Assembly (NCBI RefSeq): GCF_032362555.1
Contig: NC_083505.1
Location: forward strand, 6,377,501-6,441,500
DNA: 64,000 nucleotides
Source of the DNA: Amyelois transitella
Lineage: Eukaryota; Arthropoda; Insecta; Lepidoptera; Pyralidae
Direction of reading: 5' to 3'
The position numbers and the translations under genes were made by a program. Below the pieces are notes generated by a model. The model was given only the letters and a program-made list of their open reading frames with translations. It was not told where the DNA came from and made no database searches. Each line of letters starts with the position of its first letter. Position 1 is the stretch's first letter. This document shows positions 15,001-24,352 of this stretch, piece after piece.

Positions 15001-18000
15001 CGAACATTGTGACACGAGAATTTTATATATATCAATCACGCCCATATCCCTTCAGAAACTGGCACGCATTCAGGATGTGTCCATACTTATAAATTCGAAA
15101 ACCGACCTATCAAGCTTTGACGGCTGAAGTTCAATTAAGTTATAGTAAATAATAAGACATCAGCTCAAGCATAGGATACTTTTTCTGGAAATGTAGAAGA
15201 AGGGAATTTAAATTTAACAGGGGCGGAACTGCGAGCCGAATCTGCGTTTCGTGTGGTCGTGCAACCACAAGTAAATATACTAGCCATACTTACTGTCAGT
15301 AGCACTATACCTATGTGTAACTTATCGCCGTGTAGCATCGCTGTCCCCCGAGCAGTGGTTCTCGGAGCGCGCGCTGGAGACGCGGCTGCACCACATCGCG
15401 CACGCCGTGCAGAACAGGGAGTGGCCGGCCGCCGCGCCGCACCCTCCGCCGCCAGAGGTGAGCCTATTCTTGTTGTTGTTGTAAATGGTCAATTAAACCA
15501 ATTGCATTCAAAATGTAGTGACAACGATTAAAACAATATACATTACTTAATAACGTAATATAATACATATAATTAAATATATTAATTTTAGTATTAATTT
15601 TAACACCAAATATGTATATTCATTAAACAGCTGTGACTTGTTATTCCCTCCCCGCATCTCTCCCTCGATACATACAACTGGGGGATTTTCAAGGCAAGAA
15701 TGAATAAGCATTATTTGAGCCAGCACCTCCTTAGGCCTCATCTTGCTTACTATCAGGCATATCGAAGTCAAACGTACTTTAATTATTTTAAACAAACCAC
15801 AAGGGGAAACTCCATTTAAAAATAAAAATAAATATTTAAAGATAAGTATGGCATCAGGAAATAAAGAAAAATATTGCACAACTTTAATTCATTAAACAGC
15901 TGTGACTTCTAATTCCCTCCCCGCATCTCTCTTCCTTGATACATACAACTGGGGGATTTTCAAGGCAAGAATGAATAAGCATTATTTGAGCCAGCACCTC
16001 CTTAGGCCTCATCTTGCTTACTATCAGGCATATCGAAGTCAAACGCACTTTAATTATTTTAAAAACAAACCACAAGGGGAAACTCCATTTAAAAATAAAT
16101 ATTTAAAAATAAGTATGTCATCAGGAAATAAAGAAAAATATTACACAACTTTAACTAAGACTATACTCATGAATGTAATAATTAAGGTAGATTCAGTCTT
16201 GACGATATGAACAAAAAATTCAGGTGTACCGTTTACTTAAGTAGCGTTTTGTTCTCGTCCAAATAATGTCTTTTGTACTTTGTTAAACCTCAGGCAGTTT
16301 GTTTGTTTATTGATGCGATCATTTCACCAATGTTTTAGTTGTTGTGAAACTAAGTTAATAAACATCGAAACAAACATTAGCCCACATGTCTTTTTTGTGG
16401 GAGCAACTCATATATATGGATATTAACGTATATACGTAGCGCAGTTGTCGAATTTTCGCCTCTGAACCAAAAAGTCCCGGGTTCGAACCTCGATTCATCC
16501 ACACATAAATTGTTCCGTATATATTTATATTTTATTAATTTAATAATATATCGTCATTTAGACGTCAAGCGAGCGCGCGGAAGTCGAGGAGCGTCGGCAT
16601 AAGCGTCACATCGCAATAGACGTCGAAACGGAGCGGGCGAAACTGCACGCTTTACTGTCGTCGCCGGGCGACGCCCCCAGCGGCGCGCCGCCGCCCGCGC
16701 ACCAGCGGCCCGCGCCCGCCGCCGAGCCCGCGCCCGCGCCCGTGGACCTGTCGGCGCCGCGCGACGAGGCGCAGGACTTCTCTCTGGCGCGCCGCTCGCC
16801 GCCCGCGCCGCCCGCGCCGCCCGCGCCGCCGCGCAGCCGCCTCGACGACACGCTCTCCAGGCTCATGAAGAGGAAGAATGTCGTGAGTTACCTATTCATG
16901 CTCGTGTTATAAACCTTCCACTTGAATCCAACCTATTCAAAGAACCCGCAACAAAATACGTTGGGTACATAACATACATGTAACCACGTCTTTATTCCTT
17001 ACTGGGTAGACAGAGCCGAGTCTTGAAGAGACTTAGTAGTAAGGCCATGATCAGCTGTATGGTTTACTAGTGGAATTGACAGATCGCTTTTTACGACATC
17101 CGTGGGAAAGAATGGAGTGGTCCTATTCTTTTTTATTGGTGCCGGTTACCACACGGCATAGGTACTGTATACGTAAAATCACGTCTCAATCATCAAAATC
17201 AAGCATCTTTCCCGGGTGGATAGGCAGTGGCTGGATCTTTCCATTTACCACCATAACCAGGCATACTCTTTATTTATTTATTTACTTATATTTACTTATT
17301 TATGTACACAGAAAACATCGAGACTGATAAACACAAGAAACAAAATTACAAAGGTTCTTTCTTTCGCATCGCAATAACACAGATTGTAAAAGTCACTCAA
17401 ACAAAAAGCTAATAAACTTGATGCTTCTTTTTAGGCGATGGGCTAGAATTTAAGTCATTTGTTCTGTGTTGGCTTTTGGCTCTGTCTATCATGCAAAGGT
17501 ATATAGCCGCATAGACCTGATTATATAGTACCTGGGTGACTGAACGGTGTTCGGTAGACATTAGAGAAACCATATAATATGTATATTTTGTAAAAAGTCA
17601 ACCGCCCCCTATCGATATCCTACTTTTTTAAAGTCGGTAAAATTTCGAAGTGTAACAACACTTCTGAAAACAGTACAAACTCGGTTCAGCTAAACGCAAG
17701 ATAATCGTGGACAAACATCATACATACAGGTCAAATTGAGAATCACCTTCTTTTTGAAGGCGGTTAAAAAAGTAAAAAAATCAAAAAAACCATCACCAAA
17801 ACCACCAAAAAAAAATTTGTTCAATCAATAAAATCGGTGGACGTCACAAAAACCATATACTGGTTGTAACGGAAAGGCGGTTATCATATGAAGTGGGTGG
17901 ATACTATACCTTTAATAGATTTTCCTACTACTACTGGTCCTTTTTACAATTTTCATAAACGCATGTCAATAAAATTAAAATTTAATTAATTGCATATAAA

Positions 18001-21000
18001 CAAATGTTACAAATCATTATGTAGGTCAACATCTCCAATTGAAAACATCACACACACTATGTCACTATCGGTGTACACCAAAACACTTGACTCCTCACTC
18101 GTCATTTTCTCTTGGTCGGTGACCAACGTCGTAGGTAGCCGCTTCGTTGCGCACCTTATATAACTCGTTAGTTTAACAAATAAGAATCATTTTGCTTTGA
18201 TAGAGGTATGTCGCTTAAGGCATGAAATCGATTTAAAAAATTTCGCATGTAATACAAAACAAACAATAATTCCCTACAAAATTAAAAAAAAATAAATCAA
18301 AATTTTTATTCATTATTATAGGATACTATCATATCGCTTAATAATTGTCAAATCTTTTGGTTTCACAACATTGGTCGACGTCAAATAAATTACTTAAAAC
18401 TAAGTTTACTGCCGCTTCCAAGGCGTCAGTGCAGAAGAAGCGGTAACAAACTGCACTGCAGCATTTTCTTCAACAACGTCAACTTCACAAATATCCAATC
18501 TAAGAATAGAAAGTGGACGGGAGAATACATTGTTTAGATTATCCCAGCGCATCGGCTGGCTAAGGTAGGGAAATCGTTTAAGATTAATTGTATAAGATTT
18601 TATAATAAATTACCAAAAAGTGTTCTTGAAATGAATGATAGAAAATTCAAAAATACATTAAAGGTGAGCTTTGTAGGAAAGCCTATTACAGCACGGAGGA
18701 TTATATTAGTGATAATCATGTGTGACCCAAGCTTGACATAATGGCCTCTTAAATGCTTGTGCATTTTTGACATGGTGTTGACATAATTTGTACAGTGTGT
18801 ACATATTTTATTTTATCTTTATTTATTTGACGAAATATTCGTATTGAAATAACTAGTTCTACATTCATTCATGTTTTTTAATGTAGACAATGTGCATTCG
18901 TCCATGATTTAGATTTAAGAGATCTATATTTGTATATTGACGTCCGATGAAAATGCTGCAGTGTAGTTTGTTCCGCCGCTTCTTCTACACATGCGCTTTG
19001 GAAGCGGTAGTAGTTATAATTAGATTTAAGTGATGTGACGTCAATAAGTGATACCTTGTATCCAATTTTGAAAATAAATCTATTCTATTCTATTAATTTT
19101 TATATATGAGATTTTAATAATAAATAAATTTTTTTATGGATTGCCTATTTTAAATATATTTATGTACAGAGTGTACTTAATTTGATTTAAGTTAAAATCA
19201 AACTACAATCCATTACGAGGTTCCTGTGCCAAGCTCAAGTCATCTCTACATTATGATATGAAATTACCAGTTGAGTGCAGTTGGTTAACCAAAGGGGCAA
19301 AGCAACGTTCTGAAAGCAGACGCCTTGCATCAGCAGCTGGTTGACCATCGACAAATTGCTGACGGTATGATTCTCGGGCGGCCCTCAGACTGCTATCTGC
19401 CGCACTGACACAGAGTAATATTCTAAATTACTGAAGGCCATCACGAGAACACGGATACAAAAAGTAGAAACACAAGCACACAAAATATTATTGGCAAATG
19501 TCACGAAAATTGATAGCAAACGACTGATACAATAATAGTTTATTTCTCTTTAAATATTTTTATGATATTTAAAGTTTTTCAAAATGTTACGAACTATGGA
19601 GATTCTCTAGTAACTACTTCATTTTTGTGGACTTACGTCTTTACATTTAAATTATTCAATATGGTTATTTGGCTTACTTCTACTACATTAGTGTAAACAA
19701 AGCCTGGTCGGCATACACCCTCTAACTCTCTCAGCTAAGATAAATGACAAGGAACTATGGTCAGTTTTCAAAACTGACCAAAGAGACACTTGAAACATGA
19801 CGTTTATTTATTTATTGAATTGGTACACCAACAGTGTTTACATACTACATTCAATGACAGGGACATTACATATTGTTCTTATGAAAACCCCAATTACAAG
19901 TATACACATCGTTCACCATAGATTCAGTAACATATTTAGGTATTAAATATAAAATTTTGCAGTTATAATCCTAAAACATTTACAATAGATTCAGCATCTT
20001 ATGTTTAAAGACATTCAAACTATCGTCAAATATGTCCAAATTCTCAGAATTGCGAACCAAGAAATATATGAATCGCACATACGCCTTACCGGCGCATGGC
20101 CGCCCAGATTTGTTCTCGATGGCGGACCAGATAGCAGTTTAGTAATAGGATAACGTTGCAGTCTACTCGGAACTTTTATATCTATTAATAACGCTAAGTC
20201 CACGGAATCCAATAAGTTATTTTGAAGTTTATAAAGAAACATCACATCGTTTATTTTTCTTATATCACAAAGCGAGACCATATTAAAATGTTTCATCCGC
20301 TCGTCGTACGGAACACGATGAGAAATATTGGGCTCCGCGAATGCAAAGCAAAGTGCCTGGTGATTGTACAGAATATGTTGGGTTCCAAACTGAACTACAG
20401 TATTCCAAATTGCTTCTGACCGAAGTGTTGAAAAGGAGAATTTTCGTTTTAGCCAAACGAAACTCCCTCGAGTTTCTTTTCAAGAAGCCTAACTGGGCTA
20501 TGGCCTATTCGGGCTGATTTTTTTATAATGTTGTCAATGTGCTCAACAAACTTGAGTTCGGAATCCAGCCAAACACCAAGGTCCCTGATCAATTTCACTT
20601 TTTGCACTTCCTCAGATCCTATTTTATACGCTGTGTCAATAGGTTTCCTTTTACTTGTAAATGTAATATGATGACATTTATTTGTATTTATTGACATGTC
20701 ATTCACACGACACCTTGCTGTTAACTTATCAATATCTTTTTGTAAAAGATCTGCGTCAGTGGATTTTTTATTACTATAGTATAAATTTTTGCATCATCGG
20801 CGAACATTGAACACTCCGAGCTCAAAATGACTTCCGGTAAGTCGTTTATGAATAAAGAGAATAATATAGGCCCAAGATGTGAACACCGAGAAACACCGGA
20901 GTCAGCGTAATAGATCTTAGATTCATAACCAAGCACCGCAACAACTTGTGATCTTCTTTCTAGGTATAATCGGATCCAATTCAGCAGCGAACAGTACTCT

Positions 21001-23678
21001 ATATGATGACCCCTTTTCCGTTACACCCCATATATACATATCATCACCGCATTGGATTTCCACTTGCTACGATCCTATCAAAACTCTCCCGCTTCCTCCA
21101 CATTCATTACTATTTTCATGCATATTTGACTTGTACTTCTTATATTTTCAGGCCGTCAGACCAACAAGGAAGCTCGCATTTTCATTCCATTATACAAAGC
21201 AAAGTTTACATATCTATCAACACACAACTAAAGTAGAATCCCTTCATTAGGTTGTTATTAACAATTTTTCTTTATTTTCAGCCTGCTCCAGAACAAATAG
21301 TTGGAAAGGAGAAAAAACGAAAGAAACTCGATGAAATTGTTCTCGGATTATCGGCTGCGAAAGGTCAAACTTCATCTAGTACGCTTACATCAGAGTCACG
21401 CAATAGAGGTACACCTATTTTGCCTGATGTTACAGTCACACCCGCTGCTCCACCGACATCGACATCGGTCTCCTCCTCCCAAAAACCATTTTCTGTAACA
21501 GTTACTAATGTTCCTAGCTCACAATCGTCTACTAAAGAATTATCTTCATTTTTACAACAATCATTGGAGCAAAGTAGCAAAGGCCAGAAACCATCTCCTT
21601 CTGTAACAATGAAATCTTACTCACACGAAGTAAAAGTAAATAAATGGTTAGCAGAACAAGCAAACCTAGAAAGTCGTCGTCGGGGATTAACTCCTCGTCT
21701 GGCACCTGACGAACACGTGCCTGTAGTGCATAGAGTGACTGGGAAACGGATTGTAGGGCATAAGGCGCCTCAATTGAAACAATTGGCGCAGTGGATAGCT
21801 GATAATCCAATGTACGACATCGATTCTAAATGGACAGAAGGCATTAAAGAACATGTAAAATTACCACAAGATGTACGTGGTCAGCGACATTCTCCGATGC
21901 CATCCACTAGTGCTTTACCGGAGCGGAAAAAAGGACGTCCGCCAACACTTGACAGTGCATCAGCCAATGTTTTGTCTTCGAGTTCGCATCTTAACCAAAA
22001 TTTAGCTGGATTAAATCCTGCTTTACTAGCTAGTCTTTCTAGTTTGAGTGCATTTGATCCTAAAACTTTGGCAGCATCACTATCAAATTTAACAGGTTTT
22101 GATCCAAAACTCTTGAATACTTTTGATCCGAAACTTTTGTCCAGCTTAGGTAGTTTCGATACTAAAAGCAACCCCCTGTTAAATTCATTCAGTAGTATGC
22201 CAAATTTATTGGGTAATATTGCGGGAGGAAATATTTTCGCCAATTTGGCGGGATTAAGTCTTCCAGGTTTTTCTTCATTAGATATGAATGCTTTAAGTGG
22301 GGCAAGCAATCCTGGAGATAAAACAAAAGCAAGGAAATCAACCGAAACTGCTAGCTCTTCGAGTTCGAAGTCTCAAAACTCACAATTTCCATTTGTATTC
22401 CCTAATCCCAACATGCTTTATCCTCAGTTAGGGTTAGGAGCACTTAATCCGTTTGGCATGCATTCCGGGATGTCATCAGCATATGATGCATTAAGTCTTT
22501 TAGGTAATAATTTAGCTGCAAGTTCCAGTTCTGCCACCTTACATAGTTCTAGCCATAGCTCCAATCGAAGTGCTTCAAAAACAACCACACCTAGGTCATC
22601 CACTGTTCTTACAAACTCTTCAAGTTCTCGTCAGCAAAAAGTTTCAGACCGACAACAATCAAGTCAATTACCACAAATACTTTTACCACCAGATCCTTAT
22701 TTATTAGAATCCTTATCGAAACAATCGTTGAATTACGAAGCCATACTAAGAGGGGACAAAAAACCTCGGGATAGTGATAGTCATGAAACAGGAGCAACAG
22801 ATCTATCAAAAGTTGACAAGAAAAAAATTACATTTGAGTCATTAAGATCACAGGTGCCCCCAGAATTTGCAGCTGTTCAAGAAAAGCTTTTGAAAGGAGA
22901 TAAAAAGGATATCGATATAAGTAAAATGTTACTAGAACAAATGGCTTCTGGTGCTCTCAGTGCTAGTTTGGTAAGTTCCGCTGAAGCTAAAAAGGCAAAG
23001 GACAGTGAGAAAGATGCATATGAAAAGTTAAGTAAAAGTTCTTCAGAATATATCAACAGAACTCTATCATCTGAAGATGCTTCTACTAGTATGTCTCACA
23101 AGAGAAGTCACGATGAAATATGTGAACCAGAGAATTTGGCACTACAAACAATTGAATCAAATCCTTCAAAAAAGCTTAAAGAATGTTCTGATAAATCCCC
23201 AAAAGTGGATAAGCATCCAGATCCACATGCGCATACAGGAGAAATGGATCTGGAAGACTTAATAGCTCCTTCTACAGTAATTAAAACAGGTATGAAAACT
23301 GTTAGTGATTTTGATCCTAATCTCAAAAGTTTTACATCTACTGAGTCTCCTCCGTCGTCTTCCAATACTGATAAGGAAGAAAATTCACAGGCTAAGTTGT
23401 CCAATTCATACCAAGATGAACCCGGTGTTCAACCGAGTCAAGACCAAACCCTATTAAGTGATTGCAGTAATAAGCCTGAAAATGAAGGTCAAGATACTAA
23501 CAGTACCGCCGAAGATGCCAATAATGCCTCAGATATTTCAAGTGGCGATGGAAGCCGTAAAGGGAATAAAAAGAAATATCGGAAATCATCAGATGAGGCT
23601 ACAATGTCGTGTCCACGTCGCGAACTCAGGTCTAGTGCCGGACGGCAGTCAACTGAGACAATGTCTTCTCACCATTAG
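1..23678 (+). CDS. kis: kismet/CHD7-type chromatin remodeler, C-terminal part (5' end outside window)
   Basis: Fourteen exons keep one open frame: 1-118, 2104-2278, 9034-9121, 9499-9794, 10031-10120, 10241-10438, 11944-12091, 12382-12468, 13164-13498, 13669-13815, 14164-14438, 15336-15457, 16562-16882, 21282-23678 (stop). All introns are GT-AG, and split codons rejoin sensibly (TTTGG+A gives FGWARWEE). About 1,598 residues are encoded. Exons 2-6 match the region after the CHD6-9 helicase: a SANT/SLIDE-like part (GLLTFGWARWEE), KVLLRVRMMYYIKHEVIGDY and WWDTECDVSLLVGTYIHGYE. Exon 9 has a second SANT-like stretch (WRWSRADEEAFRRTVASYGV). The last exon carries a BRK domain (about 21715-21835; PVVHRVTGKRIVGHKAPQLK) and a long Ser/Leu-rich, acidic tail. 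Family role: nucleosome remodeling and transcriptional elongation in the nucleus. The chromodomains and helicase should lie left of the window. CHD8/CHD9-type naming is the only real alternative. Confidence 0.93.
175..383 (+). mobile_element. Helitron-like non-autonomous element
   Basis: It starts at CTAATATTATAAATGCG and ends with a GC-rich block (ACGAGGACGAAGTCGC) followed by CTAG then T. This is the 3' end layout of lepidopteran non-autonomous Helitrons. It lies in the first kis intron of the window. The 5' boundary is by eye, and no helicase is encoded. Confidence 0.5.
502..835 (+). mobile_element. Lepidopteran SINE (GTGTGGTTCCCGG family) with duplicated tail
   Basis: Full-length copy of the most frequent SINE here. 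It starts TACCGTGTGGTTCCCGG, continues through CCATGGATGTCGTAAAAGGC and ends CTACCCC..GATATAGACGTGACC with a TATG-rich tail. The tail module (GAACGTGGCCATTCAGTC to GACGTGAC) occurs twice, at about 660-727 and 750-821. Other copies are near 1391, 17075 (-), 24353, 41387 (-) and 63092. Confidence 0.75.
925..1290 (+). mobile_element. Helitron-like repeat, 5' part
   Basis: Starts with a 5' part (ATATTTTGTCTGTACATTTA) that is repeated from about 1785. It contains a TGTC/TGTA microsatellite (1037-1062) and the phrase CGAAAGTACTGAACCGATTT common in lepidopteran non-autonomous repeats. Boundaries are approximate. Confidence 0.35.
1391..1622 (+). mobile_element. Lepidopteran SINE (same family)
   Basis: It begins TACCGTGTGGTTCCCGGCA and keeps CCATGGTTGTCGTAAAAGGC, AACTTGGGATTC and GAACGTGGCCATTTAGTC, stopping at CTACCCCGCAAG without the usual tail. 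It is directly followed by a different tRNA-like sequence, so its end was probably cut by that insertion. Confidence 0.7.
1644..1955 (+). mobile_element. tRNA-like SINE head followed by Helitron-like 3' end
   Basis: 1650-1710 resembles a tRNA with an A-box-like GATGGTCCAGTGGTTGG and a B-box-like GGTCCAAGTTCAAGCCC, so it reads as a tRNA-derived SINE head. From about 1785 it repeats the sequence at 925. It ends GACAAAGTCGCGGGCAACAG with CTAG at 1952-1955, a Helitron-type 3' terminus. Confidence 0.45.
3184..3513 (-). pseudogene. Decayed DDE transposase fragment of copy A
   Basis: The 109-codon open stretch reads IFQHGGAPAHFARDERSHLN, then RFPEWIGRGGRIALPPRSPE and LTPLDFFSGDTLKIKC. This resembles the catalytic core of insect IS630/mariner-like DDE_3 transposases (QQDGAPPH...PPRSPDLTPLDFF). 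The middle catalytic D appears replaced (HGGAPAH). No complete frame extends from it, so it is a relic. Its place inside the TACA..GGTGT element suggests it is the remains of that element's own transposase. Confidence 0.7.
4037..6083 (+). mobile_element. Apparently complete D-D-E transposon with 91-bp TIRs
   Basis: The inverted repeats at 4037-4127 and 5993-6083 start TAGTAGAACCGCC, agree over about 91 bp with one visible mismatch, and are very GC-rich (GGGGCGCGGGGGTATG) against AT-rich surroundings. TA flanks both sides (4035-4036, 6084-6085). A single uninterrupted transposase frame lies between the TIRs. The near-identical ends and open frame suggest a recent insertion. Confidence 0.85.
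4234..5607 (+). CDS. IS630/Tc1-mariner superfamily transposase with wide D-D-E spacing
   Basis: 457 codons, uninterrupted. An N-terminal helix-turn-helix (VAEVTGLSEKTVSRIVQQ, about residues 47-64) is followed by a basic segment. The catalytic core has D187 (LYLDETYVNASHN), D277 (VIVMDNAAYHS) and E359 (LPPYHPDLNPIELVWGDIKG). Between D277 and E359 lie 81 residues, against about 34-41 in ordinary Tc1/mariner enzymes; this is close to the group I recall as DD82E (Sailor), an unverified assignment. The tail is acidic and serine-rich (DDSDDSDDGCC). The start at 4234 is the first ATG of the frame, just inside the left TIR. Expected role: cut-and-paste transposition of the 4037-6083 element. All motifs are present, so it may be functional. 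Confidence 0.85.
   Translation: MSRNIFGHRINSQCKQMAFNVYEYFRKKKLDPNSDEYKQDIPLNKTVAEVTGLSEKTVSRIVQQGKALNDNERFKSPRKPKQVRRKRVEIDDFTKGVVRRKVTQFYTIFKKIPTLKTLNAVLREENILHCGREYLRLLLHDLGFKFKKCGSKRKLLIEQPNITSWRWKYLNTIKKYRREGRHILYLDETYVNASHNVSKCWQSKDELGVLSHIGKGDRLIIVHCGGQIGFVDGALVIFKSKCKTGDYHDSMNFANFSKWINEKLMPNIPQNSVIVMDNAAYHSVREEKKPTMASTKPTMQEWLRRHNVPFDEKLRKDDLYKLIKSNFTEDIYKIDEVLKRNGHEVLRLPPYHPDLNPIELVWGDIKGQLAQKSIDSNLDQKKEILERLFAEYPKEKWENCVKHVIKIEDEYCKHDGVLDEVVDFIINVQDDSDDSDDGCCESEESSSSDSDIMDISD
8213..8562 (-). mobile_element. tRNA-derived SINE (minus strand)
   Basis: Read on the minus strand it has a tRNA-like head (B-box-like AGATTCAAATCCCACCTCGG) followed by the conserved body that appears on the plus strand as CCTTTTACACGGAGTGACTC and AGTTGCCTAAATGTGCAGG. 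I recognise this as a very common lepidopteran repeat. It lies in kis intron 2, right of copy A. Confidence 0.55.
8606..8870 (+). mobile_element. tRNA-headed repeat ending GGTCACCCAGGTAC
   Basis: The head GCGATGGCTCAGTTAGCGA and GCCTGGGTTTGATCCTTGG look like A and B boxes. The tail GACGTCCACCGAGCACAGCC with GGTCACCCAGGTAC recurs reversed at 46884-47135 and near 17530, and forward near 49200. Interpreted as a tRNA-derived SINE family; limits are approximate. Confidence 0.45.
10530..11180 (+). mobile_element. Jockey-like LINE reverse-transcriptase fragments, split by a SINE
   Basis: The left piece (about 10545-10645) reads LVKEASNPRPNFNKADYEAI and the right piece (about 10975-11160) reads VRELLQQKDINKMSGSNGIS then PLFWHHCAKSLASPVAIIFN. 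This is the start of a Jockey-type reverse transcriptase domain with missing and shifted parts. A tRNA-derived SINE (10653-10874) lies between. All of it sits in the kis intron after exon 6. Confidence 0.6.
10653..10874 (+). mobile_element. tRNA-derived SINE
   Basis: The head GTGTGGCGCAGCGGTAGTAC plus GTTCGAATCCCGGCCAGGGC shows tRNA-type A and B boxes, but the middle of the tRNA is missing, so it is not a tRNA gene. The body (GGTCTTGGATGTTTATCTAT) and the end (GTAATTTGTCCCGTATATAT) match relics at 16433, 37971 and 38683. Confidence 0.65.
11190..11943. other. Kis intron stretch without recognised gene
   Basis: AT-rich sequence with short runs of AAATAA. The 89- and 122-codon open stretches here have no recognisable domain; the second mostly overlaps kis exon 7 out of frame. 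Nothing else could be supported. Confidence 0.4.
12600..13163. other. Kis intron with weak LINE-like stretch
   Basis: On the minus strand, about 12630-12720 can be read as a decayed RTE-type fragment (GERQQWKAFAD), too short to call firmly. The remainder is AT-rich and featureless up to the acceptor before exon 9. Confidence 0.25.
14841..15032 (+). mobile_element. Short lepidopteran non-autonomous repeat
   Basis: Contains ATTAGCTGTCCCTGCAAACG at the left and AAAATTTCATGAGAATCGGT plus ACGAACATTGTGACACGAG at the right. I recognise these phrases from interspersed lepidopteran repeats. No coding capacity. It lies in the kis intron before exon 12. Confidence 0.4.
15621..16154 (+). repeat. Tandem duplication of a 269-bp repeat piece
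   Basis: Two head-to-tail copies, 15621-15889 and 15890-16154, both start CATTAAACAGCTGTGACTT and share CAACTGGGGGATTTTCAAGG, differing by a few substitutions and small indels. The phrase YNWGIFKARMNKHYLSQ resembles the C-terminal end of insect LINE polyproteins, so the unit is probably a duplicated LINE 3' end. It is in the kis intron before exon 13. Confidence 0.6.
16433..16540 (+). mobile_element. tRNA-like SINE fragment
   Basis: GTAGCGCAGTTGTCGAATTT and GTCCCGGGTTCGAACCTCG resemble A and B boxes, and the element ends AATTGTTCCGTATATATTTA like the SINE at 10653. The internal part is truncated. Not a functional tRNA gene. Confidence 0.45.
17075..17165 (-). mobile_element. Lepidopteran SINE fragment (GTGTGGTTCCCGG family)
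   Basis: Reverse complement of the head of the main SINE: GGGAAAGAATGGAGTGGTCC and TTGGTGCCGGTTACCACACG on the plus strand. Only the first third is present. It lies in the last kis intron. Confidence 0.6.
18302..18475 (-). mobile_element. LINE 3' end fragment (minus strand)
   Basis: Its reverse complement (GAAAATGCTGCAGTGCAGTT, then a CCGCTTCTTCTGCAC phrase) matches the plus-strand LINE tail at 18940-19060. So two 3' ends of one family lie in opposite orientation inside copy B. Confidence 0.45.
18530..19095 (+). mobile_element. LINE 3' end with ATTCT tail
   Basis: Contains a C-terminal protein remnant (YNKLPKSVLEMNDRKFKNT in a shifted frame) and the 3' UTR phrase GTGATACCTTGTATCC, ending AAAATAAATCTATTCTATTC. 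Related tails occur near 30765-30800 and 50465-50510. Truncated at its 5' side. Confidence 0.5.
20015..20936 (-). pseudogene. Non-LTR reverse transcriptase remnant (Jockey/CR1-like)
   Basis: Minus-strand pieces in order: HLGPILFSLFINDLPEV and CSMFADDAKIY (about 20750-20890, with the FADD catalytic box), NTNKCHHITFTSKRK with KLIRDLGVWLDSELKF (about 20540-20690), then NTSVRSNLEYCSSVWNP (about 20380-20445). These are thumb and palm blocks of an insect non-LTR RT, broken by frameshifts and stops. It sits inside TIR copy B and is not functional. Confidence 0.75.
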
Positions 23679-24200
23679 ATAAGACATACTTCAAAGATTT
23701 TGAGAAATATGTTGCGAGGCATAAAACAGATTATTTTTTGTGTTCTGTTGTTGCGTTATTCTCAACAGAATTGAATATCGAAATCCTAGGTGAAAGAATG
23801 GTGTACCCAATATTGAAAATACGCTATCATTAAAAGTATCTGTCTATGAACACAAATAAGAGTAACCTTTGTAACCAAAGTGGTAACACTGGTAGAATCA
23901 ATGTAAGCTTAATATGTTTTGAGTAGATCTTGAAATGAATTTTGAACTGTTAGGAACAATATTTGCGTGGAAATTAATATGAAACCACTAGCTACTATGA
24001 AACTATTCCCACGGGAAAACGACAGAAAAAAAACAGGGAATGAAATATTTACAACAACATCAGCGATTGAAATTATAATAGATTAATGTGAATGTAGGTT
24101 TGGTATACTTGACAGTCTGGTGGTGGTCAAGAAAACGATTTTTTTAAAGAACCGGTTTTAAATCCCGATATGGCTATGCACCAATGAGTTTTTGAATTAA
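23679..24200 (+). other. Likely start of kis 3' UTR
   Basis: Follows the kis stop codon and shows no frame or repeat that I recognise. Possible poly(A) signals AATAAA are at 24437-24442 and 25721-25726, but repeats lie between, so the transcript end is uncertain. Confidence 0.35.
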
Positions 24201-24276
24201 GTACAGTCACCTGCAAAAATTCAAACTTAGTTGTATAAGCACTAAGTTTCAAACATGTTTATGAAGGTGACTGTAC
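24201..24276. mobile_element. Tiny TIR element (MITE-like), 76 bp
   Basis: GTACAGTCACCT at 24201 is mirrored by AGGTGACTGTAC at 24265-24276. The inside also folds (AAACTTAGTT..CACTAAGTTT). A foldback MITE fits; no target duplication was clear. Confidence 0.5.
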
Positions 24277-24352
24277 ATAAGCTGATGTTTTTATTGCAAG
24301 TAGAACATTGTGAGGAAAACTGCACATATTGTCTGTATCAATATCATGATAT

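Larger units (their letters stand above)
17858..21032. mobile_element. TIR DNA transposon copy B (same family as 2472-8040)
   Basis: The left end TACTGGTTGTAACGGAAAGG and the reversed right end TATGGGGTGTAACGGAAAAG match copy A, with TA next to both. The left 400 bp (GTGGGTGGATACTATACC, CATTTTGCTTTGA.AGAGG) and the block at 19430-19520 align to copy A at 2500-2900, 3716-3784 and 6175-6210. The block at 19490-19510 shows the uninterrupted form of the site where the hAT element entered copy A. LINE pieces of both orientations are inserted. It lies in the last kis intron. Confidence 0.65.

Noticed and set aside
16606..16866. 86-codon minus-strand frame rich in Gly/Arg/Ala
   Set aside because: It is the antisense shadow of GC-rich kis exon 13.
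21865..22309. 142-codon minus-strand frame
   Set aside because: Shadow of the last kis exon.
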